DNA from: Pseudohalocynthiibacter aestuariivivens
Lineage (GTDB): Bacteria > Pseudomonadota > Alphaproteobacteria > Rhodobacterales > Rhodobacteraceae
Direction of reading: 5' to 3'
Assembly (NCBI RefSeq): GCF_011040495.1
Contig: NZ_CP049037.1
Span: forward strand, 1,674,001-1,738,000
Length of the DNA stretch: 64,000 bases
How positions within the stretch are numbered: position 1 is the first letter of the stretch; every line of letters begins with the position of its first letter. Both the position numbers and the translations under genes were made by a program. Of the stretch, positions 55,409 through 64,000 are shown one piece after another. The notes below the pieces were generated by a model, which saw only the letters and a list, made by a program, of their open reading frames with translations, ran no database searches and had not been told where the DNA came from.

Positions 55409-56116
55409 TTAGGCTCCCAGATAGGCTTCGATTACATCGGGGTTTGATTTCACCGCTTCGGCATCACCGTGCGCCAGCAGTCGACCTTCGTGCATGACAA
55501 TGATGTCGTCGGACAATTCATAGATTGAGGTCAGGTCGTGACTGACCAGAATGACACTGCAACCGGTTTCCTTGGGCATTTCGCGGATCACGTTGATCAG
55601 TAGGCGCGCCAGCGACGGGTTCACCCCGGCAAAAGGCTCGTCCAGCAATACAAGGCGCGGCTCTGACACCATGATGCGCGCCAGTTCCAGCAGCTTTTGC
55701 TGACCGCCGGACAGTTCCTCGGCAAAGTTGTGGCGCAGGTCATATAGTTCGACCTTTTTCAGCCACTTGGTGCGCAACGCATCTTTGTCCCGCCGCGTCA
55801 TCTTGATCGACAGCAGTGGAACGGCAAGGTTCTCCCACAGGGTCATCCGAGAGAAAACGCGCGGCACCTGAAATGTGCGGCCCACACCCATGCGGAAAAC
55901 CTGTGCCGGGTTCAGTCCGATCAGGTCATTTCCGTTCAGGCTAATCGCCCCTTCGGTCGCATGGTACAATCCGTTGATACAGTTCAGCATCGTCGTCTTG
56001 CCTGAGCCATTCATGCCCAGAACGCCTAGGATACTGCGCTCGGGCACCTCAAACTCCAGCCCATCTAACGCGCGCAATCCGCCAAACTGCTTGATCAGTC
56101 CTTCTACTCTCAGCAT
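55409..56116 (-). CDS. livG: Branched-chain amino acid-type ABC transporter ATPase LivG
   Basis: The 235-aa ATPase has Walker A GMNGSGKTT near residue 35, GVGRTFQVPRVFSRMTLWENLAVPL (the LivG-specific stretch after the Q loop, quoted in part), signature LSGGQQKLLELARIM, Walker B LVLLDEPFAGVNP and switch His in LVSHDL. It follows livH by four bases. Length is slightly below the usual 250 because the C-terminal end is shorter. Confidence 0.92.
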   Translation of the reverse strand: MLRVEGLIKQFGGLRALDGLEFEVPERSILGVLGMNGSGKTTMLNCINGLYHATEGAISLNGNDLIGLNPAQVFRMGVGRTFQVPRVFSRMTLWENLAVPLLSIKMTRRDKDALRTKWLKKVELYDLRHNFAEELSGGQQKLLELARIMVSEPRLVLLDEPFAGVNPSLARLLINVIREMPKETGCSVILVSHDLTSIYELSDDIIVMHEGRLLAHGDAEAVKSNPDVIEAYLGA

Positions 56117-56120
56117 CGGC

Positions 56121-57002
56121 TTACTTCATTGCCTCCCGTCCAAAAATACCTGTCGGACGCACCAGAATGACCCCGATCAACAAGAGGAATCCCATGAGGC
56201 TGGCAATTGATCCGTTCATGTAAACTTGCGCCGTCTGTTCAGTCAGACCAAAGATGATCCCGCCGACAATGGCCCCGACCGGATGCCCCAGCCCGCCCAA
56301 TACAATCACGATGAACCCAATCAGCGTGTAATCTTGCCCGATAAAGGGTGAGAACGCGGGAAAGATCATCGCGACCAGCACACCCGTTACACCGGCGAGC
56401 CCCAGTCCCAGCCCCAGCGTCATGGCGGACAACTGCTCTAGGTCAACGCCAACAATCTGCACCGCGTCGCGGTTCATGATGATTGCGCGCAATGCCTTTC
56501 CCGGCAATGTCCGGTACAGGAAGAAGGCTAGGACCGCTGTGATTGCCAGAACCACGCCAAGTGCCACCAGTTTGGTCGTAGGAATGATGACCGAACCGAA
56601 CATCAGGAACGGCGGGTCAAAGGAATAGGCCAGCGATCGCGAATCCGCCTCGAAAAACAGCAGCATCAGTGCGCCAAGTGCGATCGAAACGCCAAACATC
56701 ACCAACAGGGACGCATGTTCGGGGTCGTCCGATTTCGCCAACCGCCGGATCAGCACGAAATACATGAGATACCCCAGCACTCCGAAACCGGCGAAAATCA
56801 ACGGCATCGCCAAAAAAGGGGACAGACCCAGCAAACGCTGTAGGAAATAGGCGGCATAAGCCCCCAGGATGATGAACTCGCCATGCGCAAAATTCACAAC
56901 CCGCAGCACGCCGAAAACAACATTAAGGCCCAGACCGATCAATGCATAAATCATTCCCAGAATGATTCCGTTGACCAATCCTTGAAGTAGCAGTTCGTTC
57001 AT
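56121..57002 (-). CDS. livH: Branched-chain amino acid-type ABC permease LivH
   Basis: The 293-aa membrane protein has about eight helices and the LivH hallmarks: MNELLLQGLVNGIILGMIYALIGLGLNVVFGVLRVVNFAHGEFIILGAY near the N-terminus (VNFAHGE), the EQLSAMTLGLGLGLAGVTGVL core and GGLGHPVGAIVGGIIFGLTE near the end. It has a GAGGA ribosome binding site and is 23 bp after livM. Confidence 0.93.
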   Translation of the reverse strand: MNELLLQGLVNGIILGMIYALIGLGLNVVFGVLRVVNFAHGEFIILGAYAAYFLQRLLGLSPFLAMPLIFAGFGVLGYLMYFVLIRRLAKSDDPEHASLLVMFGVSIALGALMLLFFEADSRSLAYSFDPPFLMFGSVIIPTTKLVALGVVLAITAVLAFFLYRTLPGKALRAIIMNRDAVQIVGVDLEQLSAMTLGLGLGLAGVTGVLVAMIFPAFSPFIGQDYTLIGFIVIVLGGLGHPVGAIVGGIIFGLTEQTAQVYMNGSIASLMGFLLLIGVILVRPTGIFGREAMK

Positions 57003-57025
57003 AAAACTGTCCTCTTACGTGCGGG

Positions 57026-57988
57026 TTATGGGATGTATTTACGCAGACGCGAAAACCGCTGTGCAAAGGCACCAACGATACCACGCGGCATTGCCAGGAT
57101 CAGCACCACGATGACGATCCCCAGCAACAACAGGTTCAATGTCGGGAATTGCTGCCAGATCAGATGGTCGACGCCATACAGCAGCCCACTGCCAACGATC
57201 GGACCGACCAGATAACCCAGTCCACCCGCCATCGCGTAGACAATGCTCTTGGCTGTCACCAACAGGTTAAAGGATGATTCCAGATCAATCGCATTGGTGT
57301 ACCATGCCTCGATACCACCCGCGAACGCAGGAAAAACGGCCGCGGCCACCCAAGCCTTTAGACGGGTACGCACCACATTAACGCCGACCACTTCGGCGGC
57401 TTCCTGATCATCGCGAATGGCCCGCAAAGCTGTGCCCGTACGCGAGAAAAACAGCCATGTGCCTGTAGCCAGAGCCAGCATCAGAACGATGAACATCGTG
57501 TAATAGGCCGCCATGGGGTTATTGGCGCTGGACAGGATTAACCCCATGCTGCCGCCGGTAATATTCGGCGGCAAAAGCGAGATGATCAGCTTTGCGGCCA
57601 GCGCCATGGCAAGGCTGACAATCCCAAAATAGACGCCGCGCAGTCGCAACGTAGGCGCCATGATCAGCGCCACGACAATGCCCGCAGCCCCTGCCCCGAT
57701 CAGCGCGACAACAATCGGCAACCCTGCGCTTTTATACAAAATTCCGGTCGCATATGCACCGACACCGTAGAACGCGACATACCCGAACGGCATGTATCCG
57801 GCCAAACCCGCCACAAAGTTAAACGCCGTTGCCATCGTCATCCAGAGCATCATGTAAAACATGAACGACAAGTTGCCTGTTACAAACGGGACCGTCGCAA
57901 ATGTCACCGCCAAAACGATTACAATCGCGCCCCATATGACCGGTTTGGCCATCGCCCCCAGCTGCGTTTTTCGCGTGTTGTCCGCCAT
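57026..57988 (-). CDS. livM: Branched-chain amino acid-type ABC permease LivM
   Basis: The 320-aa permease has about nine hydrophobic segments, the NFVAGLAGYMPFGYVAFYGVGAYATGIL block, the RTGTALRAIRDDQEAAEVVGVNVVRTRLKAW cytoplasmic loop (quoted as key residues) and AGGLGYLVGPIVGSGLLYGVDHL. The ATG at 57988 gives a standard LivM start; in-frame GTG codons up to 58003 are also possible. It is the first gene of the seven-gene LIV/amidase/deacylase operon. The 187-bp gap to the TetR-type regulator has a palindrome at 58072-58086. Confidence 0.91.
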   Translation of the reverse strand: MADNTRKTQLGAMAKPVIWGAIVIVLAVTFATVPFVTGNLSFMFYMMLWMTMATAFNFVAGLAGYMPFGYVAFYGVGAYATGILYKSAGLPIVVALIGAGAAGIVVALIMAPTLRLRGVYFGIVSLAMALAAKLIISLLPPNITGGSMGLILSSANNPMAAYYTMFIVLMLALATGTWLFFSRTGTALRAIRDDQEAAEVVGVNVVRTRLKAWVAAAVFPAFAGGIEAWYTNAIDLESSFNLLVTAKSIVYAMAGGLGYLVGPIVGSGLLYGVDHLIWQQFPTLNLLLLGIVIVVLILAMPRGIVGAFAQRFSRLRKYIP

Positions 57989-58071
57989 TTCCACCGTCAC
58001 CACTGAATTGTATCGACATCATCTATACATGTGCCGCAAGAAACCGTTCATTCTAGTTTATTCGTAGTTCA

Positions 58072-58086
58072 TAACCATTGGTTATA
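58072..58086. promoter_or_regulatory. Palindrome in the promoter region of the LIV operon
   Basis: ATAACC (58072-58077) and GGTTAT (58081-58086) are perfect arms around ATT. A partly related GTTATAAC lies about 15 bp further on. The place, 84 bp upstream of the livM start, fits an operator for the adjacent BetI-like regulator or another factor. Confidence 0.45.
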
Positions 58087-58175
58087 TACTGTCCGGCACG
58101 TTATAACAGCCAAACACGCTTGGTCGCTGCCCGGTTTTGCCCTAACAAACAGGCACTACAGCTATCAGGCCTGGG

Positions 58176-58748
58176 CTATCGCTGCCCCTGCAAAAAGGCC
58201 TTCACTGCGTAAATCGCTTGCTGTGAATCTATCGTCGCTCCGGGCTGCGCCTTTTCGATCCAAAAACCATCCACCATGGCAACCAATTGGGTTATCAATA
58301 GCTCTGTCCGTTCGCGTGGATACAACTGACCAAACTCATGGCGCAGGTTTTGTCGAAATCGGGCGCGGTTCACACGTTCAAGCCGCGAAAGTTCTTCTGC
58401 GTGCGGTGCTTGTGCCCAAAAATGCAGCCAGGTGGTGCAGATCGGTTGATTGAATAGATCTGGATGCAAATTGCTTTCGACGATCGCGGTGATCCGGTCG
58501 GCCGGGCTATCAGCCTTGCGCAGGCTATCAACCATCCGGGCACGCACATCGCGCAATAGCACCCGCATGGCTTCTTCCAGCAGGTTCTTTTTTCCGCCAA
58601 AATGATAGTGGATGTTTCCCGCCGACAGCCCTGTCGCCTTGCAGATCCGGGCAACCGTTGTTCCCTCATATCCAAACTGGTGAAAACAGTTCAACGTGGC
58701 GTTAACGATGGTTTCCCGCTGGCTTTTATCGGATTTTGGTCGTGCCAT
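58176..58748 (-). CDS. TetR family regulator, BetI-like
   Basis: The 190-aa repressor has the TetR N-terminal DNA-binding helices (RETIVNATLNCFHQFGYEGTTVARICKATGLSAGNIHYHFGGK, key residues only) and a C-terminal part with WLHFWAQAPHAEELSRLERVNRARFRQNLRHEF that is like BetI, the choline-responsive repressor. It lies between the LIV operon and the choline-dehydrogenase-like gene, all on one strand. BetI family regulators also control other amine pathways, so the effector is open. Confidence 0.85.
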   Translation of the reverse strand: MARPKSDKSQRETIVNATLNCFHQFGYEGTTVARICKATGLSAGNIHYHFGGKKNLLEEAMRVLLRDVRARMVDSLRKADSPADRITAIVESNLHPDLFNQPICTTWLHFWAQAPHAEELSRLERVNRARFRQNLRHEFGQLYPRERTELLITQLVAMVDGFWIEKAQPGATIDSQQAIYAVKAFLQGQR

Positions 58749-58814
58749 ACCGCCCTCGTTGGATTTTCACCTTTTGTAGATGGGAATCTTGCGTGGTGAA
58801 AGGGACGACACCCT

Positions 58815-60464
58815 TCAACTGACACCGTGTTGCGCGGTCCGATCGGCAGAATAAATCTGGACCCGTGTTGGGGAAAGAGGCGAAATTCCCCGAATGGCAT
58901 CGGCCAGTTTCTCTGCAATCATAATCGTCGGGGCATTTGTATTTCCGCTGGGGATATCCGGCATGATGGATGCATCTACGACGCGCAGACCGTCGACACC
59001 ACGCACTCTTGCCGCTCCGTCAACGACAGACGTTTGATCACCCCCCATCCGGCATGTTCCGACAGGGTGATAGGCGCTCTCGACAGCCGAGCGCACGAAC
59101 GTATCCAGATCCTCATCGCTGGTCAGATGCGCACCCGGTTGGATCTCGTCCCCACGCAAATGATCAAATGACGGTTGGCCGATGATCTTCCGCGTCAGGC
59201 GCAACCCGTGGCGAAATTCTGCGCGGTCGTCTTCCGCCTCCAAATAGTTGAACTGTATTCGGGGCCTTGCGGTGGGGTCCGCTGATCGCAGCGAAATCCG
59301 GCCGCGGCTTTTGGGGCGCATTGGGCCGACATGTGCTTGAAAGCCATGCTCTCGCACCGGGTTCTTGCCGTCGTAATCCACCGCGATTGGCAGAAAATGC
59401 CATTGCAGATCCGGTTGCCCCGGACCGCCCGAAATTGTTGCGAAGCCGCCGGTTTCAAATTGGCAGGATGCGCCGGGTCCGCTGCGTGTGAGCAGCCACT
59501 CTAAACCTACGCGCAATTTCGCCAGTGGCTTGGTAAGTGAATAGATTGAAACGGGTTGCATGCATTTATATTGCGCATAAACCTCTAGATGGTCTTGCAG
59601 GTTGCCGCCGACATCGGGCGCATTGACCTTCACATCAATCCCCATCTCACGAAGATGCGCCGCAGGACCAATGCCCGATTGCATCAATAGCTGGGGCGAA
59701 TTGATCGTGCCGCTTGATACGATGATCTCGCGCCGCGCATGGGCGGTATAGCCTTGATTGCCAATATTGAAATTCACGGCGACTGCGCGGCCACCCTGAA
59801 TATCAATGTTTGAAACGACTGCCTTGATCTTTACCTCAAGGTTCTCACGCCCCATTGCCGGTTTCAGAAAAGCACGAGCAGTCGACAGACGTTCGCCGCC
59901 TTTAATCGTGTTGTCCATTGGCCCTGTCCCGGATTGGCGAAAGCCATTTTGATCATCCGTACGGCCGATGCCAGCTTCCTCGCCCGCCTTGAGCCAAGCC
60001 TGATGCAATGGGTTTTTCATCGGCAAGCGATGTACATTCAACGGGCCGCCTTCCCCGTGGAAGTCATCCCCTCCCAGTTCTCGATTTTCGGATCGCTTGA
60101 AATATGGAAGAACGCTGGCATAGTCCCAGCCCACCAAACCATAAGAGGCCCAGCGATCATAATCTTTGGCATGTCCCCGCACATACGCCATCCCGTTCAC
60201 CGATGAACTGCCTCCTAAAACGCGACCGCGCGGGCAATACATGATCCGCCCATCAAGATACGGTTCCGGTTCCGTCCAGTAGGCCCAGTTATACTTTGTA
60301 CCGTTCAGAGGATAGGCCAACGCAGCCGGCATCTTGATGAAAATCGAGTTGTCCTTCCCGCCTGCCTCCAACAACAGAACGGTAGACTTGCCATCCTCAG
60401 TTAACCGGTTCGCCAGAACACAACCCGCGGACCCGGCCCCGATGATGATGTAATCAAACTCCAT
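58815..60464 (-). CDS. GMC family oxidoreductase, choline-dehydrogenase-like
   Basis: The 549-aa flavoprotein has the GMC FAD motif [17 protein letters not shown] at the N-terminus, the second signature [20 protein letters not shown] (about 80-100), [18 protein letters not shown] and the C-terminal [10 protein letters not shown] with the catalytic His. Length equals that of BetA (about 550). The BetI-like regulator gene 66 bp downstream supports choline or a related amino alcohol as the substrate, but BetB (betaine aldehyde dehydrogenase) is not in the window. A generic alcohol dehydrogenase role is possible. Confidence 0.87.
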   Translation of the reverse strand: MEFDYIIIGAGSAGCVLANRLTEDGKSTVLLLEAGGKDNSIFIKMPAALAYPLNGTKYNWAYWTEPEPYLDGRIMYCPRGRVLGGSSSVNGMAYVRGHAKDYDRWASYGLVGWDYASVLPYFKRSENRELGGDDFHGEGGPLNVHRLPMKNPLHQAWLKAGEEAGIGRTDDQNGFRQSGTGPMDNTIKGGERLSTARAFLKPAMGRENLEVKIKAVVSNIDIQGGRAVAVNFNIGNQGYTAHARREIIVSSGTINSPQLLMQSGIGPAAHLREMGIDVKVNAPDVGGNLQDHLEVYAQYKCMQPVSIYSLTKPLAKLRVGLEWLLTRSGPGASCQFETGGFATISGGPGQPDLQWHFLPIAVDYDGKNPVREHGFQAHVGPMRPKSRGRISLRSADPTARPRIQFNYLEAEDDRAEFRHGLRLTRKIIGQPSFDHLRGDEIQPGAHLTSDEDLDTFVRSAVESAYHPVGTCRMGGDQTSVVDGAARVRGVDGLRVVDASIMPDIPSGNTNAPTIMIAEKLADAIRGISPLSPTRVQIYSADRTAQHGVS

Positions 60465-60540
60465 TTCACAATATCCTGTTGCGCTTGGGTGATTGGCATA
60501 GGCTGCCCTGTCGCCGCGATTGAGGCACTGCTAGCATTTA

Positions 60541-60556
60541 TTGCATGATCGTGCAA
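60541..60556. promoter_or_regulatory. Operator-like palindrome, copy 1
   Basis: TTGCATGATCGTGCAA is a 16-bp palindrome with one mismatched pair. It is 24 bp (centre to centre) from a perfect copy and lies in the 186-bp divergent promoter region between the GMC gene and the beta-hydroxyacid dehydrogenase gene. Confidence 0.65.
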
Positions 60557-60564
60557 TTCACATG

Positions 60565-60580
60565 TTGCATGATCATGCAA
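60565..60580. promoter_or_regulatory. Operator-like palindrome, copy 2 (perfect)
   Basis: TTGCATGATCATGCAA is a perfect 16-bp palindrome 70 bp upstream of the beta-hydroxyacid dehydrogenase ATG. With copy 1 it forms a tandem site about two helical turns apart, as expected for cooperative repressor or activator binding. The protein that binds is unknown; the nearest regulator gene is the BetI-like one. Confidence 0.68.
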
Positions 60581-60650
60581 TTAACAGTTAGTACCAATCA
60601 AGCGCCCAAATCGGCGGCTTTAAATGCGGATCCTCACAGGAGTTTTGTGA

Positions 60651-61562
60651 ATGAAAATCGGATTTATCGGACTGGGAACCATGGGCGGTGCAGCCGCGCT
60701 GAACTTGATAAAAGGCGGGCATGACCTGACGGTATGCGACCTCGACAAAAGTCGCGGCGCAGAACATTTGGCCATGGGCGCGACATGGGCGGACACTGCA
60801 GCAGATGCCACCAAGGGATGTGACATCATCTTTACGATGGTATTTGGCCCCAAAGAGATCGAAAGCGTTGTGCGCGGTGAAAACGGTATTCTCCAAGAAA
60901 TTCGCAAGGATCAGATTTGGGTCGATATGACTACCAATTCGCCAGAAGGCGGCAAGGCTTTGGCCGACGCGGTCGCAGCGAAGGGCGCATTTGCAATTGA
61001 CGCACCCGTGACGGGCGCGGTCGATGGCGCACGCGCCGGAAAGATGACCCAATTCGCTGGCGGAGACGAGGCTGCGGTAGAGCGGGCGCGTCCGGTGATG
61101 GAATTGATGGGGCCGGTTTATCACATGGGTGGCAACGGCACAGGAGCAATCACCAAACTATGCTCAAATCAGTTGTGGGCCATCCATGCCACTGCCATGG
61201 GCGAAGCCTTGGTTATGGGTGTCAAATCGGGCGTTGATCTATCTAACTTGTGGCCCGCACTCAGCCTCGGCGCCTCTGACAGCTGGTGCCTGCATCATGA
61301 TGCTCCTTCGGTTTTTGCCGGGCATTATGATCCATCATTCACGCTTGATCTGTGCAAGAAAGACTTGGGCCTTATCGTTAGTGCCTGCGATGCAGCAGGC
61401 ACCGAGTCCAGCCTTACACGTCTCGTTCAAGAGCGGTTCGAAAAGGCGCGGCTTGCCTATGGCGGGGAAAAGGGAGAATTGCACGTGGTAAAGCTGGAAG
61501 AAGATGCCGCAGGCGTGTCACTTCAGATGGACGGCGATTGGGTGCCCCACTGGGAGAAGTGA
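60651..61562 (+). CDS. NAD(P)-dependent beta-hydroxyacid dehydrogenase (3-hydroxyisobutyrate dehydrogenase family)
   Basis: The 303-aa protein has the Rossmann motif GFIGLGTMGGAAALNL at the N-terminus, DMTTNSPEGGKALAD (the position of the usual substrate-binding Ser loop), DAPVTGAVDGARAGKMTQFAGG and the catalytic Lys K169 in GTGAITKLCSN. The family oxidises 3-hydroxyisobutyrate, tartronate semialdehyde-type acids and related beta-hydroxy acids. AGGAG is eight bases before the ATG. It is divergent from the GMC gene and behind the tandem palindromes; the substrate is unknown, and 3-hydroxyisobutyrate from valine is possible given region 2 but not adjacent to it. Confidence 0.88.
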   Translation: MKIGFIGLGTMGGAAALNLIKGGHDLTVCDLDKSRGAEHLAMGATWADTAADATKGCDIIFTMVFGPKEIESVVRGENGILQEIRKDQIWVDMTTNSPEGGKALADAVAAKGAFAIDAPVTGAVDGARAGKMTQFAGGDEAAVERARPVMELMGPVYHMGGNGTGAITKLCSNQLWAIHATAMGEALVMGVKSGVDLSNLWPALSLGASDSWCLHHDAPSVFAGHYDPSFTLDLCKKDLGLIVSACDAAGTESSLTRLVQERFEKARLAYGGEKGELHVVKLEEDAAGVSLQMDGDWVPHWEK

Positions 61563-61679
61563 CGCTTGCCACGCCCAAAAATTGTCCGGCATGGATCAAC
61601 GCGGATTTAGCCCCCGACGCGGCGCTTACGACACGCACGATAGGGCGAAATCTGCGTCCGCTTCCAATGCACCGCCACC

Positions 61680-64000
61680 TCACCCTTTCATCCGTGTATT
61701 GCTCGGGTCAAAGGGCGGGGTGTCTAGAATGGTGGCAGCTCGGGACGTGCCCAATAGGCTAATCGTCAGGTTGTCGCGCGCGTGGCGGTCCCGCAAATAG
61801 GCCAGCGCCAGAGTTTTGCCCGTGCGATAACCGTAGGCCGCCGATGTCACCACGCCAACCACCCGGTCATCTTGTAGCACGGCGTGGGCATAAAACGGGT
61901 CAACATCACCGCTCTCGATCTCAAGCAGCACCATGTCCCAACGATCGTCCGAGGCCATTCTGTCAGCCAGCGCCGCTTTGCCGATGAAATCGTGATCCAT
62001 CTTGATCAGTGGACCCACCCCGGTTTCTGCCGGGCTGCGCTCGGTCGTGAATTCCGTGCCCCACCCACGATAGCCTTTCTCCAGCCGCATGGCATTGATG
62101 GCATAGGCCCCAAACAGGCCCAGCCCATAGGCTTTGCCCGCCTGCTCCAAGGCAAGAAACAACGCGCGCATCTGATCTGCCGCGACATGCAACTCCCAGC
62201 CCAACTCTCCGACATAGGACACGCGCATCGCACGCACGGAAATACCCGACACAGTGATCTGGCTGACGCTCAACCATTTGCCTAGCCCGTCTTGGGACAA
62301 ATCCTCCAGCAAGGCGCGGGCATTGGGCCCCATCAAGCCCAGCACACCATAGCTCTCTGTGACCCGAGTGATCGTCACGTCGAACCCATCGGCCCGCGCG
62401 CGTAGAATATCGTAATCGCGTTCCTCGGCGGCGGCAGCGCTGGTCAGATAAAATTGCGTTTCGCCAATCGCGGCCACCGTGAATTCGGATTCTGTACCGC
62501 CTGCGGGGCTCAACACATGGGTCAGACCAATGCGCCCCGGTTTTGGTGCGCGGTTGGCTCCGATACTGTCCAGAAAGGCGCGTGCATCCGGCCCGGTCAC
62601 CTCGAACTTGGAAAAGACCGACATATCGGCCAACCCTACGGCGCTCGTGACGCATTCACATTCTTGTGCCACCGGCTGAAACCAGTTGGTCCGGCGAAAG
62701 CTGGGGATCGCCTCGTCGCCGCGCTTGTTTGAGAACCAGTTGGGCCGTTCCCAACCATACGCGACCCCCATCACCGCACCGCGTTCAACTAGCAGGTCAT
62801 GAATGGGTGACAGGCGTTTGTCACGCGCGGCGGGGCGTTCTTCGTACGGATAATGCACACCGAATTGCAAACCGAAACATTCGATGGCCTTCTTAACCCG
62901 GTAATCGCGATCAACCCAGCTACCAAAGCGGCGACTGTCCACCGCGAGCGCATCCATCGGCGGCGCGCCGTAGGTCATCCAATGGGCCAGAAACCAGCCC
63001 GCGCCACCGCCCTCCATCACGCCCATAGAAGAGCCGGTCAGCAACCACGCATTCGCCAGCCCATGCGCCGGGCCGATCAGCGGATTGGCGTCAGGGGTAA
63101 ACGTGATCGGGCCATTGACGACTGATTTGACGCCACCAGTCGCCAACGCCGGAATGCGCGTCATTGCCGCCAAGATTATATCTTCCACACGATCCAGATC
63201 GGGCGGCATCAGGTCGGCACCAAAATCCGGCGGGCAGCCGTCAATCGACCACGCCTCGGCGTTTTTCTCATACGGCCCAAGGATCAGCCCATCTCGCTCC
63301 TGACGGACATACCAGCTTTCTTCGGGGTCGCGGATCATCGGCAGTTCGGGCTGGCCTTGCGCAATCCGGTCTGACACAGCTTGCACCGTATCCGTCACCA
63401 GATATTGATGCAGCATCGGCACTGACGGAATATTAAGCCCCATCATGTGACCGATTTCCCAGCCCCACGTACCTGCTGCATTGACGATATGCCGGGCGTG
63501 AATGGTGGTCTTTTCGGTTTCAACGACCCAAATGCCGTCCTCACGCCGGATCGACGTCACAGGGTTATACCGCAGAATCGTCGCACCGTTCTTGCGGGCA
63601 ACCTGCGCCATTGCGTTGGTCGCCAGGCTTGGGTCCACGTGGCCGTCATCCGGTTCGAAAATACCCCCCAAGAGGCCGTCAGTACGGGCCAGCGGATGCA
63701 GGCGCTCAACATCATCCGGCGTCAGCATCTGCAGGTCATATCCAGTGAAACGGCTCAGCCCGGCCACATGGGCGAATTCATCCATCCGATCGGGATTGCT
63801 GGTGATCCGCATCGCGCCCGACGGATGAAAACCACAGGTTCCGCCGGTTTCCTCGGGCAGAATATCGCGGTAGAGCCGCACAGAGGTCGCGCGCAACTCC
63901 TGAATAGTGGGGTTATGCGCGAAATGCGTGCATAACCCAGCCGCATGCCATGTAGATCCATGTGTCAGATCGTTCTTTTCGGTCAGCACCACATCCGACC
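61680..64000 (-). CDS. Dimethylglycine/sarcosine dehydrogenase-like FAD and GcvT protein (5' end outside window)
   Basis: The frame runs off the right edge and the visible 773 residues start SDVVLTEKNDLTHGSTWHAAG, just after the N-terminal FAD loop of DMGDH-type proteins. An FAD-dependent amine oxidase domain (about 1-370) carries the STWHAAG stretch of the covalent-flavin branch, and a GcvT-like folate-binding domain follows (about 400-770, with NAMRLEKGYRGWGTEF). Enzymes of this layout demethylate dimethylglycine, sarcosine or similar amines and pass the methyl group to tetrahydrofolate. It is convergent with the beta-hydroxyacid dehydrogenase. It is an intact relative of the deleted gene at 38339-38940. 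Confidence 0.9.
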   Translation of the reverse strand, partial: SDVVLTEKNDLTHGSTWHAAGLCTHFAHNPTIQELRATSVRLYRDILPEETGGTCGFHPSGAMRITSNPDRMDEFAHVAGLSRFTGYDLQMLTPDDVERLHPLARTDGLLGGIFEPDDGHVDPSLATNAMAQVARKNGATILRYNPVTSIRREDGIWVVETEKTTIHARHIVNAAGTWGWEIGHMMGLNIPSVPMLHQYLVTDTVQAVSDRIAQGQPELPMIRDPEESWYVRQERDGLILGPYEKNAEAWSIDGCPPDFGADLMPPDLDRVEDIILAAMTRIPALATGGVKSVVNGPITFTPDANPLIGPAHGLANAWLLTGSSMGVMEGGGAGWFLAHWMTYGAPPMDALAVDSRRFGSWVDRDYRVKKAIECFGLQFGVHYPYEERPAARDKRLSPIHDLLVERGAVMGVAYGWERPNWFSNKRGDEAIPSFRRTNWFQPVAQECECVTSAVGLADMSVFSKFEVTGPDARAFLDSIGANRAPKPGRIGLTHVLSPAGGTESEFTVAAIGETQFYLTSAAAAEERDYDILRARADGFDVTITRVTESYGVLGLMGPNARALLEDLSQDGLGKWLSVSQITVSGISVRAMRVSYVGELGWELHVAADQMRALFLALEQAGKAYGLGLFGAYAINAMRLEKGYRGWGTEFTTERSPAETGVGPLIKMDHDFIGKAALADRMASDDRWDMVLLEIESGDVDPFYAHAVLQDDRVVGVVTSAAYGYRTGKTLALAYLRDRHARDNLTISLLGTSRAATILDTPPFDPSNTRMKG

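Overview
The window looks like a chromosomal segment of a marine alphaproteobacterium of the Rhodobacteraceae (Roseobacter group). This rests on gene content and order: murA-DUF2948-hisD-UPF0262-LMW phosphatase in one run, DUF2125 and extensin-like proteins, a TRAP carboxylate transporter, a branched-chain keto acid dehydrogenase next to PHA genes, and dense operons with ATGA overlaps. The species cannot be named from the sequence alone.

Region 1 (1-19.75 kb) is mostly housekeeping: a methyltransferase fragment, gloB, clpA, an M23 peptidase, an ExbB/MotA-like plus OmpA/MotB-like envelope pair, a ChaC-type cyclotransferase, DUF2125, extensin-like, tyrosine/histidine biosynthesis (cyclohexadienyl dehydrogenase, hisC), rpsD with a clear terminator, a Hint-domain protein, and the operon 55-aa protein-murA-DUF2948-hisD-UPF0262-phosphatase. 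A tRNA-Thr(GGT) at 19678-19752 marks the change to accessory catabolic genes.

Region 2 (20.0-33.8 kb) handles acyl-CoA and branched-chain amino acid carbon. An ACAD10/11-type acyl-CoA dehydrogenase is paired with a phosphotransferase behind a 37-codon ORF. A seven-gene minus-strand operon follows (bkdA1-bkdA2-bkdB-lpd-isobutyryl-CoA dehydrogenase-phaC-phaZ), with an Lrp-type regulator and a divergent leucine dehydrogenase. Together they would take leucine, isoleucine and valine from deamination to acyl-CoA, with PHA storage and mobilisation in the same transcription unit.

Region 3 (33.7-41.8 kb) is a partly decayed catabolic island. An intact minus-strand run (zinc alcohol dehydrogenase, two enolase-superfamily enzymes, class III aminotransferase) is headed by an internally deleted dimethylglycine-dehydrogenase-like gene. 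Next to it are a frameshifted, truncated RpiR regulator joined to the C-terminal half of a Rieske oxygenase, and a SnoaL-like remnant. Intact carboxymuconolactone decarboxylase-like and isochorismatase-like genes lie between them.

Region 4 (41.8-44.3 kb) is visibly more AT-rich and holds a compact two-gene cassette: a 117-aa putative precursor peptide and a 657-aa cobalamin-dependent radical SAM enzyme of the RiPP C-methyltransferase type. No transporter, peptidase or second modifying enzyme is adjacent. This is the best candidate for an undescribed system in the window.

Region 5 (44.5-64 kb) returns to uptake and catabolism of amino-acid-like or quaternary-amine-like compounds. It has a TRAP transporter with a proline-racemase-family enzyme whose second catalytic cysteine is replaced by glycine, GlxA/GbdR-like and LysR regulators, and a LIV-type ABC transporter operon ending in an amidase and an N-acyl-D-amino-acid deacylase-like enzyme. 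A BetI-like TetR regulator, a choline-dehydrogenase-like GMC oxidoreductase, a beta-hydroxyacid dehydrogenase preceded by a tandem palindrome, and a dimethylglycine-dehydrogenase-like protein running off the right edge complete it.
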